Notes under the pieces: generated by a model
Told to the model about the DNA's origin: nothing
Database searches by the model: none
What the model saw: the letters and a program-made list of their open reading frames with translations, nothing else
Made by a program: the position numbers and the translations under genes
Part shown: positions 1 through 9,157 of the stretch, one piece after another
Layout of the letters: each line of letters begins with the position of its first letter
Position numbering within the stretch: position 1 is the first letter of the stretch
Assembly (NCBI RefSeq): GCF_000702945.1
Contig: NZ_JNLE01000003.1
Span: 62,001-126,000 of the forward strand
Direction of reading: 5' to 3'
Length of the DNA stretch: 64,000 nt
From: Clostridium sp. KNHs205
Lineage (GTDB): Bacteria > Bacillota > Clostridia > Lachnospirales > Lachnospiraceae

Positions 1-318
1 AACATCATGATGAAGCCCGTAATAATCCTCTATACACTGATCCAGCTTCTCCTCGTTGAATCTTGCGATATCAGCATACTTTTCTTCTTTCGTTTCATGA
101 TACATAAGCCACATCATTCCGCCCCAGAAACCATTGGTCCACCAGTTTAAGCCTTCTGATATACGATAGGGTTTATCACTGGAATCATAACTGTCATATG
201 TGCCGTTAACTGTTGTATAAGGAATTTTCTCCTTTGATTTTTCACTGACCCAGGCCATTTTATGATTGATTTTTTCTGCTGTGGCTTCAACCCACTTTTT
301 ATCCTTCTCCGTTAACAT
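1..318 (-). CDS. GH88 unsaturated glucuronyl hydrolase, N-terminal part (cut by window edge)
   Basis: The first 106 residues of a protein that continues past position 1. The segment has the GH88 N-terminal layout: a lead helix, then NWWTNGFWGGMMWLMYHET at about residues 59-77 and LHHDV at the window edge, in the family region that probably holds one of the two catalytic aspartates. GH88 enzymes cleave the unsaturated uronic acid left at the non-reducing end by polysaccharide lyases, usually in the cytoplasm. The ATG at 318 is preceded by TGGAGGTTCG, which fixes the start. No signal peptide is visible. It lies 450 bp downstream of the GH28 gene on the same strand, which fits acidic-polysaccharide use. 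The related family GH105 is possible but the WTNGFW motif favours GH88. Confidence 0.85.
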   Translation of the reverse strand, partial: MLTEKDKKWVEATAEKINHKMAWVSEKSKEKIPYTTVNGTYDSYDSSDKPYRISEGLNWWTNGFWGGMMWLMYHETKEEKYADIARFNEEKLDQCIEDYYGLHHDV

Positions 319-770
319 AACGAACCTCCATAAACTTGCTATAAGTATCCGGTTACTGTCATAATATACTACCTTTACCACTCTGAGAAATATCGCTGTC
401 TGAAAAATATAAAAAAATAATTTATTAGGATATACAGAATTCCCTGCAAGGATAAGTTCTTCTATTGTTGTAAGATAGGCAATTATCTGCAGGCATCATA
501 GCAGTAACGATAAAAATGACCGGACATACCATATTTATTGTTATCATATATAGACTACCCTTTTTCCGGTATCCGGACAATGCCTTATCATGCTATACAC
601 TGATTAATCCTGCTTTTTTATCTGTTAAAGTTTCCTGTTCCATTTTGTACGTCTAATAATCAGTCTGATAAACCATTCAATTTAGTATACTTGCTTTATG
701 TCGTCCAGCATCCATTGGCCGCTTTTCTTTCAGAAAATCTGAAGTACTTGCTCACCATCTTTTCAGACAG
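319..770. other. Intergenic region between GH28 and GH88 genes
   Basis: No ORF or RNA gene recognised. It should hold the promoter of the GH88 gene: a TATATT/TATTAT stretch on the minus strand near 363-371 is a possible -10 box, but no convincing -35 precedes it. A small hairpin (CTTTCAGA/TCTGAAG, about 727-744) lies just after the GH28 stop and is a weak terminator candidate. A short CCGGTATCCGG palindrome sits near 568-578. Confidence 0.4.
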
Positions 771-2204
771 CTATAGCAACCTGATATCATAAGCATAATT
801 ACCGGTCTCAATATTTGCTTCTTCAAGGGCACTAACTCTCTGACCATTTATGACTAGATTATCAAATGCTACATCCTTTACATGGAACTCCTCGCTGTAG
901 CCCTTAATCTGGGAGGTAACTTCCCCCTTCCCGTTATAATAAATATCCTGAAAAGAAATATGTTCTATCCTCCTGCCCGGTGCAGGATTATAATCCGGAT
1001 TGTATTTCACCTGAACGTCCAGTAGTTTCCCATGCTTAAAAGGCTCTATCCTTATGTTTTTATAACAGATATTCCTTACAGTATTTTTATCTCCCGGATT
1101 AATTGTCATACAGCCAAGGTAGCCGGCCTGGTATTCATTGTGCTCCAGAATATCGATATCTTCAAAGCTGATACCTTCAATCACATCTCCCTCATCTTCA
1201 TGATTTCCATGAGTACCGATATTTAGAGGATGCGCTACATCTGCCCAGACTGTGAGCCCTTTCACTGATATATTTTTGGAATCTCCCCTATACTCCCAAC
1301 GGCTTCCATAGATTGCAACACAATCATCGGAATTTCTAAGAAAACCACCCTGTATCCTGATGTTCTCACTGCTCATAATATCAATGCCGTCACTCCAGCC
1401 TTCACAGCTGAAGGCTTTAATATTATTTATCTCAACCTCTTTACAGCCGCCAATGTAGACCGTATAATGAGGTGGATTGATAAATATGATATCCTCAAGA
1501 CATATATTTTTAGCAAAGCTTAACCGCAGCCCGTTGATGCCGCTATAACGGTGAAAATCCCTCTGGCAGATAACGCCTCTTCCATAAATATGAATATTCT
1601 CTGTATGTGAGCAAATAAAGGCTCCGGCGATAACAGCTCCTCCGGCCAGATATATATTAGTATCAGAAGGCAGTCTGAGGGCAGTTTCTCTGAGGTAGTA
1701 GTGTCCTGGCTCAATATAGAGAGTTCTTCCCTTTGGCATTTCCGCCAGCCTTTTCATGACTTCGCTTCCAAACCCGTTAAGCCGGTTTAAGCTGCCGGAG
1801 ATCACCAGTGTATTTTCGCTCTTTTTATCCGGTATCTTTGTTTCTATCGCTCCGGCAAACAGGTGTAAATTATGTCTTCTGTCCTCATTAAATTCAATGG
1901 AAAGATTGACCGGCTTATCAATTGTAAAACGGAGAATCTTCGTATCACAACTGTAAGGAATACGAAGAGAAAGGGGGCGGATATCAACCTGATAAATATA
2001 CCAGGGGCCTGAGATCTCCACTTCTGCCTCTCCCTCAAAATCAAAATAAGCCATAGAGGCATTCTGCACGTCATGCATATCTACTTTAACCTGATAAGTC
2101 GAAAGTTCAACGAAGTCCTCCTCTCCCATCGCTCTCACTCTGACCTTATAAGCTTTCTCCAATATGACATCATCCGGTACCGGATGGGTTATTATCCTAT
2201 TCAT
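771..2204 (-). CDS. GH28 polygalacturonase-like glycoside hydrolase
   Basis: A 477-residue protein of the right-handed parallel beta-helix (pectin-lyase-like) fold. The GH28 core motifs are present: WSDGIDI at residues 270-276 (Asp272) and NSDDCVAI at 291-298 (Asp293/Asp294, the paired catalytic aspartates), followed by a GTHGN segment near 341 that replaces the usual GHG. About 150 residues of beta-rich N-terminal domain precede the helix. Family members hydrolyse galacturonan or rhamnogalacturonan linkages. There is no signal peptide, so it probably acts on imported oligosaccharides. The ATG at 2204 follows AAAGGAG at 9 nt spacing; a longer frame to 2240 lacks such a site. The GH88 gene lies downstream and an importer operon is transcribed towards it. 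Confidence 0.85.
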   Translation of the reverse strand: MNRIITHPVPDDVILEKAYKVRVRAMGEEDFVELSTYQVKVDMHDVQNASMAYFDFEGEAEVEISGPWYIYQVDIRPLSLRIPYSCDTKILRFTIDKPVNLSIEFNEDRRHNLHLFAGAIETKIPDKKSENTLVISGSLNRLNGFGSEVMKRLAEMPKGRTLYIEPGHYYLRETALRLPSDTNIYLAGGAVIAGAFICSHTENIHIYGRGVICQRDFHRYSGINGLRLSFAKNICLEDIIFINPPHYTVYIGGCKEVEINNIKAFSCEGWSDGIDIMSSENIRIQGGFLRNSDDCVAIYGSRWEYRGDSKNISVKGLTVWADVAHPLNIGTHGNHEDEGDVIEGISFEDIDILEHNEYQAGYLGCMTINPGDKNTVRNICYKNIRIEPFKHGKLLDVQVKYNPDYNPAPGRRIEHISFQDIYYNGKGEVTSQIKGYSEEFHVKDVAFDNLVINGQRVSALEEANIETGNYAYDIRLL

Positions 2205-2400
2205 TTGCCATTTCTCCTTTCTGGTCCTCTGTTTAAACACTTAGTTTATAAATCAGCTCTGGGCTTCTAATTTCATGCTTCTAATCCTGATTCAAGTCAA
2301 AAGCCCTGTTTCCATATATTTCAGGCGAATTGCACCAAAAGGAAGGAACGAATATGCTTGATTCTCTGTTCCCAAATTGGAATTTTTAAAGGCAACAAGT

Positions 2401-2439
2401 AAGGGTTGCTGCAACCAATTAGAAATTGCATCAACCCTT
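2401..2439 (-). terminator. Stem-loop after the binding-protein gene
   Basis: An 11-bp stem with one internal mismatch (AAGGGTTG.TGCAA pairing with TTGCA.CAACCCTT) begins 12 bp past the stop of the substrate-binding-protein gene. The run that follows on the minus strand is only moderately T-rich, so it may be a terminator or a 3' stabilising hairpin. Confidence 0.6.
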
Positions 2440-2451
2440 TATTCCTACAAT

Positions 2452-4017
2452 TTATTTAGCTGCATTAAATGCATCCCATTGTTTCTTTAATTCTGTGAAA
2501 TAAGTCTGGAATCCTGCTTTTTCATACTGCGCTTTTACGTTGGCAATATCTCCGTCAATATCCTTTGTGATACCGTTTACCAAAGGCAGCATATACTGTG
2601 CCTTCACAGTCTCCATTGCAGCAATTTCAGTGGAAAGCTCAGAGACATTAAAGGTAAACCCTGCTTTGGGACTGGGTATGTAGCCGTTTGCTTCCAGGAG
2701 TTTATTACCTTTTTCTATATATTTATCAGTAAGTGCCTGCCAGTCAGGATTAACACTCTTAATCTGGTAATCCATGTAACCGTCTACTAATCCAGTCCAG
2801 CTGGGTTTAATATTTTCCTGGGCGATATCTGCTACACTGGGAATACCGTCCACCATCTTATAATTTTCACCCTCTACACCGTAGCGAAGCAGGTCATAAT
2901 AGGTTCTGTCCGTATGAGCTTTTTCAATAAATTTAACAGCTATTTCCGGATACTTGCACTGAGCAGCCACTGATATTGCGGTTGCACTGGAGTAATCAGG
3001 AATATAAGCCACATGAGTCTCCGGGTTATCCAGTCCATAATCAAAAAATCCAAGCTTCCAGTCCGGATGTTCGCTGTAAAGACCGGGAATCCAGTTACCA
3101 CTGGCACTCCAGAAAGGAGTATTGGTCTCTGCCGGTTTCTTATCTGCCTTGAAGAGCTCATACCCTTTTGTTCCTTCATTTCCGGAGGCTGCCAGAATAT
3201 CATGATCAATAATGCCGTCATTGTACCATTTCTGTGCGTACTCTATAATCTGCTTAAATTCCGGTGTATCGAAAATGCTCACTATATTAGAAGGATTATT
3301 ATATTCAAACCATACATACTGACTGTCATCCAGTTGTCCGTATTTTGCGCCTGCAAGCATAAGCCAGAGGCTGGTCCAGATTCGGTTATCGGTTATCAGA
3401 GAGGTATCCTTATATCTTTCATCTGCTTTTGCGGCATAAAGGTACTGCTCCATGGTCTCAAGGCTGTTGATTTCAGGAAGTCCCCACTCAACCCTCAAAT
3501 CATCACGGTAGATAAAACCCTCACCGGCACCGCCTTCTGCTTTACCGAATTGTGGTATTCCATATAAATGACCGTCAATCTCGCACATTTTCAGAGCATT
3601 GTCAGATGCTTGTTTATAATGTGCCACCAGGTCTGGTACCAGTTCAAGATAGGGATTTAAATCCAGGAAAGCATTCTTTGCTGCCGTAGCTTTATAGTCC
3701 GAGAAATTACCGCCTACATAGAGGTCATATTCACCGGAGGCAATATTTAAATTGATCTTGTTTTTCTCATCACCCCAGGGTATAAAATCAAATCTTACCT
3801 TGCAGCCTAAATCTTTTACCGTAAGGGCGTCCAGCTCTTTATAGAACTTATCCATGCCTCCTGCCGGTTCATTTCCCATGGTAAAGCCTTTTAAAGTAAC
3901 AATCTTCTCCTCATCTTTTGTTGCTGTTTCCTTGTCTTCGGACTTGCAGGCACCTAAGGATATCATCATTACAGCTGCCAGCCCGAATGCCACTAACTTT
4001 TTGCCGAATTTCTTCAT
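2452..4017 (-). CDS. Sugar ABC transporter substrate-binding lipoprotein (LplA-like)
   Basis: A 521-residue extracellular solute-binding protein of the family 1 / LplA kind. A lipoprotein signal (MKKFGKK, hydrophobic run, lipobox LGAC with Cys24) anchors it outside the membrane. The length, the acidic linker after Cys24 and the WxxLAGAKYGQ and WIPG segments resemble binding proteins for complex oligosaccharides in Lachnospiraceae. It is the third gene of a permease (LplB-like), permease (LplC-like), binding-protein operon on the minus strand. A perfect 13-bp stem-loop lies between it and the upstream permease gene. The ligand is not readable from sequence; the linked GH28/GH88 and GH50-like genes suggest an acidic or galactan-derived oligosaccharide. 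Confidence 0.9.
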   Translation of the reverse strand: MKKFGKKLVAFGLAAVMMISLGACKSEDKETATKDEEKIVTLKGFTMGNEPAGGMDKFYKELDALTVKDLGCKVRFDFIPWGDEKNKINLNIASGEYDLYVGGNFSDYKATAAKNAFLDLNPYLELVPDLVAHYKQASDNALKMCEIDGHLYGIPQFGKAEGGAGEGFIYRDDLRVEWGLPEINSLETMEQYLYAAKADERYKDTSLITDNRIWTSLWLMLAGAKYGQLDDSQYVWFEYNNPSNIVSIFDTPEFKQIIEYAQKWYNDGIIDHDILAASGNEGTKGYELFKADKKPAETNTPFWSASGNWIPGLYSEHPDWKLGFFDYGLDNPETHVAYIPDYSSATAISVAAQCKYPEIAVKFIEKAHTDRTYYDLLRYGVEGENYKMVDGIPSVADIAQENIKPSWTGLVDGYMDYQIKSVNPDWQALTDKYIEKGNKLLEANGYIPSPKAGFTFNVSELSTEIAAMETVKAQYMLPLVNGITKDIDGDIANVKAQYEKAGFQTYFTELKKQWDAFNAAK

Positions 4018-4052
4018 AAAAACCTCCTATACATTTTTATAGATTTATTTTT

Positions 4053-4082
4053 ACAGCAGCCTATCGGTAGATAGGCTGCTGT
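4053..4082 (-). promoter_or_regulatory. Intercistronic stem-loop between permease and binding-protein genes
   Basis: A perfect 13-bp inverted repeat (ACAGCAGCCTATC with a 4-nt loop) sits between the LplC-like stop (4093) and the binding-protein start (4017). On the transcribed strand it is followed by A-rich, not T-rich, sequence, so it is not a standard terminator. It could set segment-specific mRNA stability and raise binding-protein level over permease level. Confidence 0.6.
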
Positions 4083-4092
4083 GAAAAGCTTA

Positions 4093-5013
4093 CTAACCTT
4101 TGACACCACCAACAATCAGACCGCCGGTAAAATATTTCTGTACAAAAGGATAGAAAATCAATACCGGACCGGTTGCAAGCATTGCCGTTGCTAACTTCAT
4201 GGTTTCACTGGGCATCTGCAGCCCCGGTGTTGCCAGTCCCTGCTCGCTGAACATCTTCTCCACGTTCTGCAGCATATTGTAAAGCAGGTATTGCAGGGTA
4301 TACATATCCGCATCCTTGATATAAAGATTACAGCGATACCATTCATTCCAATAACCCAAGGCCAGAAAGAGTCCAATGGTTGCGATTGCTGGTTTTGCCA
4401 GGGGCATCATAACCCTGTGGTAGATGGTGAAATCTCCTGCACCGTCTATTCTTGCCGATTCCATTAAGGCATCGGGAACACTTTTTAAGAAATTTCGGAA
4501 TAAAAAAATGTTAAAAGGATTCATAATAGAGGGCAGAATCAGTACCAAAATATTATTGTTCAAATGCAGTATATTAACATTTACTAAATAAGCAGGTATC
4601 ATACCGGCACTGAACAGGGTGGTAAAGTAGATAAAAAACGCTGCTACATTACGGTATTTAAAGTCCTGTCTGGATAACACAAAGCCGCTCATGGAGGTGG
4701 TCAGCAGACCAAGGCTTGTACCAACCAAAGTGATAAAAATGGTCACAAGATAGGCTTTTGGTATCTTATTGCCTAACCGAAGTACGGTCTTATAGGCATT
4801 CAGGGTGAAATCCTGGGGCAGAATCGAATAGCCGTTAACAGCAATTGCAGACTCGGAACTAAAGGAGCCTGAGAGAATCAATAGAAAAGGAACCACACAG
4901 GCAATGGTTATCAGTGTAATAAGTGTCATGGCCACTATTTGAAACAGCTTATCCGTAAAGCTGTGTTTGATGTGTACTGTATGATTTGTTGTAAAACTGT
5001 TTTTATGTTTCAT
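4093..5013 (-). CDS. Carbohydrate ABC transporter permease, LplC/MalG type
   Basis: A 306-residue inner-membrane permease with about six predicted helices. The EAA loop that docks the ATPase is seen as ESARIDGAGDF.IYHRVMMPLAKP around residues 200-225. The C-terminus YFTGGLIVGGVKG is typical of the LplC branch. Its start codon lies inside a 121-bp sequence that recurs at 54.2 kb. It follows the LplB-like gene by 126 bp and precedes the binding-protein gene. As usual for this transporter class no ATPase gene is in the operon; a shared MsmX-like ATPase elsewhere would be expected. Confidence 0.92.
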   Translation of the reverse strand: MKHKNSFTTNHTVHIKHSFTDKLFQIVAMTLITLITIACVVPFLLILSGSFSSESAIAVNGYSILPQDFTLNAYKTVLRLGNKIPKAYLVTIFITLVGTSLGLLTTSMSGFVLSRQDFKYRNVAAFFIYFTTLFSAGMIPAYLVNVNILHLNNNILVLILPSIMNPFNIFLFRNFLKSVPDALMESARIDGAGDFTIYHRVMMPLAKPAIATIGLFLALGYWNEWYRCNLYIKDADMYTLQYLLYNMLQNVEKMFSEQGLATPGLQMPSETMKLATAMLATGPVLIFYPFVQKYFTGGLIVGGVKG

Positions 5014-5125
5014 AATTTATACCCATTGCATACCGCAGGCTGTCCTGCAATGCTGCCACAAATAATAAGGAGTGAACGAATCTCAATGTGACATCCTTTC
5101 AATTTATAATTTTCTTTCACTCTTA
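5005..5125 (-). repeat. 121-bp intergenic repeat, copy 1
   Basis: This segment matches 54172-54292 without gaps at roughly 90 percent identity by eye, in the same orientation. It contains two inverted repeats: GCAGG/CCTGC in the left half and GAGTGAA/TTCACTC in the right half. On the minus strand it begins 15 nt after the LplB-like stop and its far end supplies the ATG AAA CAT start of the LplC-like gene. Confidence 0.85.
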
Positions 5126-5139
5126 CCTCTCATTTTCTG

Positions 5140-6102
5140 CTAGAACAATGCATTATCAGGACTTAACTTCTTGACCACCGTATTCACCACCAGAATCAGC
5201 ACAAAACCAAAGATAGACTGATACATACCGGCGGCACTTCCAAGTCCCATATTAAAATTTACCGCCAGGGAACGGTAAACATAGGTATCAATAATGTCAG
5301 TTGCATTTAACAGAAGCCCGTTATTTCCGATAATCTGATAAAACAGATCAAAGGAACCTTTTAAGATACCGCCAAGAGATAATAAGACTAACATAATTAC
5401 AGTCGGTTTCAAAAGTGGCAGGGTAATGTATTTGATACGTTTCCAGTTAGAGGCTCCGTCAACGTAAGCCGCCTCATAAATGCTCTCATCAATACCAAGA
5501 ATAGCCGCCAGGTACACCACGACACCATACCCAAGTCCCTTCCAAACATTTATAATGACAATAATAACCGGCCACACACCCGGATTCTGATAAAAATCAT
5601 ATTTCTCAAGTCCCATGGAGACAAGGAAATTGTTAACAGTACCATAGTTGTAATTAAAGAGATTATATGTAATAACACCAACAATAACCATGGATACGAA
5701 ATAAGGCATTAACATCAGGGTCTGAGAAACCTTCACAAAATATTTACGCTGGATCTCCTTTAACAATACTGCCACGGCTATCTGACACAGATTGCCCAGA
5801 GCAATAAAAGCCACGTTGTAGAGAATGGTATTTCTGGTGAGCCGCCAGATAATAGAATCCGCTCCTCCCCGAAACAGGAATTCAAAGTTCTTAAACCCAA
5901 CAAAAGGACTTCGTAAGCCCTGCATAAAATCGTAATTCACAAAGGCATAATACAAGCCCGGCATAGGAAGATAGGCAAATAAGAGAAAGAACACCACCAT
6001 GGGAATGAGCATAAAATAATAGGTTTTATGCCTGCGAAAGTCCAAGAACCACTTTTTCTTAATAGGCCTCTGGCTGCTGTATGTAATAGTCTTTCCTTTC
6101 AT
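5140..6102 (-). CDS. Carbohydrate ABC transporter permease, LplB type
   Basis: A 320-residue permease with about six membrane helices. Its N-terminal half has the LplB features: a charged N-terminus, then YYFMLIPMVVFFLLFAYLPM and the YDFMQGLRSPFVGFKNFEFLF segment. The EAA loop is EAAYVDGASNWKRIKYITLP near residues 212-231. It is the first gene of the importer operon; ATG 6102 is preceded by AAAGGATATTGAA. The upstream region holds a MITE-like inverted-repeat element at 6203-6342 that also covers the end of the phosphate-cotransporter gene. Expression is probably controlled by the YesM/YesN pair encoded upstream (inference from context). Confidence 0.92.
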   Translation of the reverse strand: MKGKTITYSSQRPIKKKWFLDFRRHKTYYFMLIPMVVFFLLFAYLPMPGLYYAFVNYDFMQGLRSPFVGFKNFEFLFRGGADSIIWRLTRNTILYNVAFIALGNLCQIAVAVLLKEIQRKYFVKVSQTLMLMPYFVSMVIVGVITYNLFNYNYGTVNNFLVSMGLEKYDFYQNPGVWPVIIVIINVWKGLGYGVVVYLAAILGIDESIYEAAYVDGASNWKRIKYITLPLLKPTVIMLVLLSLGGILKGSFDLFYQIIGNNGLLLNATDIIDTYVYRSLAVNFNMGLGSAAGMYQSIFGFVLILVVNTVVKKLSPDNALF

Positions 6103-6202
6103 TTCAATATCCTTTCTTTTTAGTCTGAAACTATCATACCACCTGAAAGGATACCATTATAGGATACTTTTTCAAGAATAAGGGTAATTTTCAAAGAACC
6201 AA

Positions 6203-6342
6203 GGGTGTATTTGAAAACTGCCTGTACCCCTTTTAAAGGCATTCTGCTTTGCAGAAAACAAGGTGCTATTTTAAATACAAGGTGTCACGAAGTTGCAAGG
6301 CGATGCATAAGAAAAGGTACAAGGAGTTTTTAATTACACCCT
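6203..6342. repeat. MITE-like inverted-repeat element
   Basis: Imperfect terminal inverted repeats of about 26 bp: AGGGTGTATTTGAAAACTGC at the left end and, inverted on the right, GAGGGTGTAATTAAAAACTC; both ends read on into TGTACC. An internal TTCTGC/GCAGAA hairpin is present at about 6242-6256. There is no ORF. The right end overlaps the last codons and stop of the phosphate-cotransporter gene. It resembles the element at 56257-56360. Confidence 0.6.
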
Positions 6343-7295
6343 CTATGAGACTTATCTGGTAAGAGAAAATAAAGAAAACGTACATAATATTTTGATATTG
6401 GCAGAAATAACAGAGCACTGACCAGGTTAAAAATTGTATGCGTATTTGCTATAAGCCTGGTGTTGTCCTGTCCTAAAGCCTTCGTACTCGCCAGTACCAA
6501 ATCACAGAACTGGGGCAGGATAAGAAATACCAGCACGACGCCAAAGACATTGTACAGGGTATGCGCCAGGGCTACCCGCTTACCGGCTGTTCCGGACTTT
6601 AAGCTGGCAACCTGAGCCGTAATGCAGCTTCCGATATTATCCCCCAGTGTTAGCGCCACCGCGGAAGCAAAGGGCAGCAAGCCATTGTTAAACAGCAGAA
6701 TGGTCATTCCAACAGTAGCACTGCTGCTTTGGGCCAGCATGGTAAAGAATACACCTGCAAGAAGGCATAATATAACATTCTCCGAGTGTTCCATAAGCCA
6801 CTGGGAAAGCAGCGGATTTCCTTTCAGGATCATGACACTTTTACCCATAAGGCTCAGTCCCGAGAAAAGGAGCCCTACACCTACCAGTACATGCCCTGCA
6901 GTTTTTAGTTTATGTAGTGTGCCAAAGCTTAAGATACAACCGGCTATCAGAATATGCCAGGCATAGCGGTTAATCTGAAAACTCATGAATTGCGCAGTAA
7001 AGGTTGTGCCGATATTGGCTCCATAAATAATTGCAACCGCACTTTCCAGTCTCATAATGCCGGAATCCACAAAGCTGACCGTTAATATGGTAACTGCTGT
7101 ACTGCTTTGCACCAGTGCCGTAAGGGAAATACCGGTAAGAAAAGAGGTCCATTTGTTTCTGGAAAACAGACTCATGGTCTTATGCAGTAGCTTTGAGTTC
7201 GCTTGTTCCAGTGTTCTCCCCATAGTACCGACACCGGTTATGATTAACAGAGAACCGGTAATAAGGTTCATTATAATAGTTGCAATTTCCAGCAT
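6330..7295 (-). CDS. Na+/phosphate cotransporter family protein (NptA/YjbB-like)
   Basis: A 321-residue membrane protein of the Na/Pi cotransporter family. The duplicated signature is clear: TALVQSSTAVTIL near residues 59-71 and LAQSSSATVGMTIL near 187-200, each followed by a G.NIG motif (GANIGTT, GDNIGS). About eight to nine membrane segments are predicted. It ends after the second repeat and lacks the C-terminal PhoU-like domain found in longer relatives; short YjbB-type proteins of similar size exist. Its last four codons and stop fall within the right arm of a MITE-like element, so a shortened C-terminus is possible. Substrate could be phosphate or another anion. Confidence 0.85.
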   Translation of the reverse strand: MLEIATIIMNLITGSLLIITGVGTMGRTLEQANSKLLHKTMSLFSRNKWTSFLTGISLTALVQSSTAVTILTVSFVDSGIMRLESAVAIIYGANIGTTFTAQFMSFQINRYAWHILIAGCILSFGTLHKLKTAGHVLVGVGLLFSGLSLMGKSVMILKGNPLLSQWLMEHSENVILCLLAGVFFTMLAQSSSATVGMTILLFNNGLLPFASAVALTLGDNIGSCITAQVASLKSGTAGKRVALAHTLYNVFGVVLVFLILPQFCDLVLASTKALGQDNTRLIANTHTIFNLVSALLFLPISKYYVRFLYFLLPDKSHRGCN

Positions 7296-7402
7296 GCTGA
7301 TCTCCTATAAACTTATATACTCTAACATATTATCAGCTTGCCGGTATTAATATTACTTTCTGCAACAGCTTTAGAATTATCTGGAGGTTAGCTGCCTTTC
7401 AT

Positions 7403-9157
7403 TCAACCCGGGTATCCTGAATCTTCACCGCTTACCAATGGAATATGGATCGACACACAGGTACCGATTCCAAGTGAACTTTCCACTTCCACAGATATTT
7501 CCTGCCCATAAAAGAGGGACAGCCGCTTCTCTATATTCTCCAGCCCATACTGGCTGCCTTTGGAATTGCCCTTATCCTCCTGGCTCATCCCCTTCCCATC
7601 GTCGGTGACGCTAAGATGGATATAATCATCCTCCATCCACCCCGTTAACATTACAACACCTCTGCCATCCTCTTTCTCACAGATTCCGTGTACAATGGCA
7701 TTTTCAATAAAAGGCTGCAACGTTATCTTCGGAATCAGATAGCCGTATATATCCTCCTGAACTTCCTCTTCAAATCGTATCCTCCCTTTAAAACGTCTCT
7801 TCTGAATATCCATATAAGCTTCGCACATCCTGATTTCCTCTCGGATGGTAATAATATCCTTCCCTTTGCTTAAGGACAAACGGTAAAATTTAGACATTGC
7901 CTGTATGACCTCACTGATATTTTCTGTTTCATTCTTTTGTGCCATCCAGTTGATCATATCAAGGGTATTATATAAGAAATGGGGATTGATCTGAGACTGA
8001 AGTGCCTTTAACTCCGCACCTGTCTTTTCCTGACCCAGTACGAACTGACGGGCCATAAGCTCCTCCATCCTTTTAACCATATAATTATAGCTGGTTATCA
8101 ACCGGCCGATTTCATCGGTATGAGGCTCAATAACCAGTTCTTTCATTTCACCGGTCTTAATCTGCCCAATCTGATGATGCAGTAATTTTATACGGTAGGT
8201 GATGGATTTCGTCAGAGGATAAATCAGTATGATAAGTAAAAAGGATACCAGTGCATACATCATACCCATTTGATAGGTCATATTGTTAAGAGCTTTGGAG
8301 ATGGCATCGGCAGGTATTAAGGAGATGAGCCTGACATCAGAGCTTCCCACCTGACTGCTCCTTAAGTAGTAATCTTCCTCAAGGAGTTTGACTTTTCTAA
8401 AGCTTTTACTGCTTTCTACCTGAATTGAAGGAATCTGGTTTTCTGACTCCTCCTTCAGATTGGATACCAGAAAAGTACCGTCTTCTTTTTCAAGATAAAA
8501 ATACTGATTTTTCTCAGAGTTTATGAGCATTTTCTTTATTTCTTTCTTATCAATCAGGACTGCAATGATTCCAACAGCCTTGCTGTAATCATTTTCATCC
8601 CACAGGGTTCTGGTCACTGCAATATACTTTTCCTTCTCCCCTTTGGCAGCACCGGAAAAAGACACCCAGGTAGGCCTGCCATTATTCTCAGCTAACTGGC
8701 GGTACCAGTCAGTTTTCTGGATAGCGCTGATGGGGCGGTAACGCCCCGTCTGATTCCTGGCAATGACAAAATCATCATCAATATAATAAATGATATCGTC
8801 CAGGTCAAAGGTTAGTTCAAGGGCATAAGAATAAGAGGATATATTCTCAAAATAAGCCAGCTGTCCGATAAGATCCATATCCTTTTCCGTCAGTTTAAAG
8901 GTCTTCTTAATGGTATCGTTCACTGCAAGAAGAGTAGAGAGGTTATGTACTCTGTTCATACGGTCCTCCAGGGACTGATACACCTGCTCATACCCCTGGT
9001 TGACCGCATACATCTGCCGTTCCAGGGAATTGCTTCTAAGTTCCTTCAGCGATAACCAGAAAGTAACCGCCAATGGTATAATTCCTGCTGCAAAAATCAA
9101 TATCAGCAGCTTTCTTGTCAAAGTAATATTCTGAAACCAGTTAGATAATCTCTTCAT
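7403..9157 (-). CDS. YesM-family sensor histidine kinase
   Basis: A 584-residue membrane kinase. TM1 is at about 16-36, an extracellular dCache-like sensor spans about 37-290, TM2 is at about 297-318 and a HAMP segment follows. The His_kinase domain has QINPHFLYNT at 389-398 with phospho-acceptor His393; the ATPase domain has PFIENAIVHG (N box) at 482-491 and VTDDGKGM (G box). Its ATG overlaps the stop of the response-regulator gene by 4 bp, so the two are translationally coupled. This class commonly senses extracellular oligosaccharides through the binding protein and controls adjacent importer operons; the LplB/LplC operon downstream is the likely target (inference). Confidence 0.93.
   Translation of the reverse strand: MKRLSNWFQNITLTRKLLILIFAAGIIPLAVTFWLSLKELRSNSLERQMYAVNQGYEQVYQSLEDRMNRVHNLSTLLAVNDTIKKTFKLTEKDMDLIGQLAYFENISSYSYALELTFDLDDIIYYIDDDFVIARNQTGRYRPISAIQKTDWYRQLAENNGRPTWVSFSGAAKGEKEKYIAVTRTLWDENDYSKAVGIIAVLIDKKEIKKMLINSEKNQYFYLEKEDGTFLVSNLKEESENQIPSIQVESSKSFRKVKLLEEDYYLRSSQVGSSDVRLISLIPADAISKALNNMTYQMGMMYALVSFLLIILIYPLTKSITYRIKLLHHQIGQIKTGEMKELVIEPHTDEIGRLITSYNYMVKRMEELMARQFVLGQEKTGAELKALQSQINPHFLYNTLDMINWMAQKNETENISEVIQAMSKFYRLSLSKGKDIITIREEIRMCEAYMDIQKRRFKGRIRFEEEVQEDIYGYLIPKITLQPFIENAIVHGICEKEDGRGVVMLTGWMEDDYIHLSVTDDGKGMSQEDKGNSKGSQYGLENIEKRLSLFYGQEISVEVESSLGIGTCVSIHIPLVSGEDSGYPG

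Noticed and set aside
3013..3567. 184-codon ORF antisense to the binding-protein gene
   Set aside because: Mirror frame of a strongly supported lipoprotein gene; cysteine/phenylalanine-rich composition typical of antisense frames, no start context.
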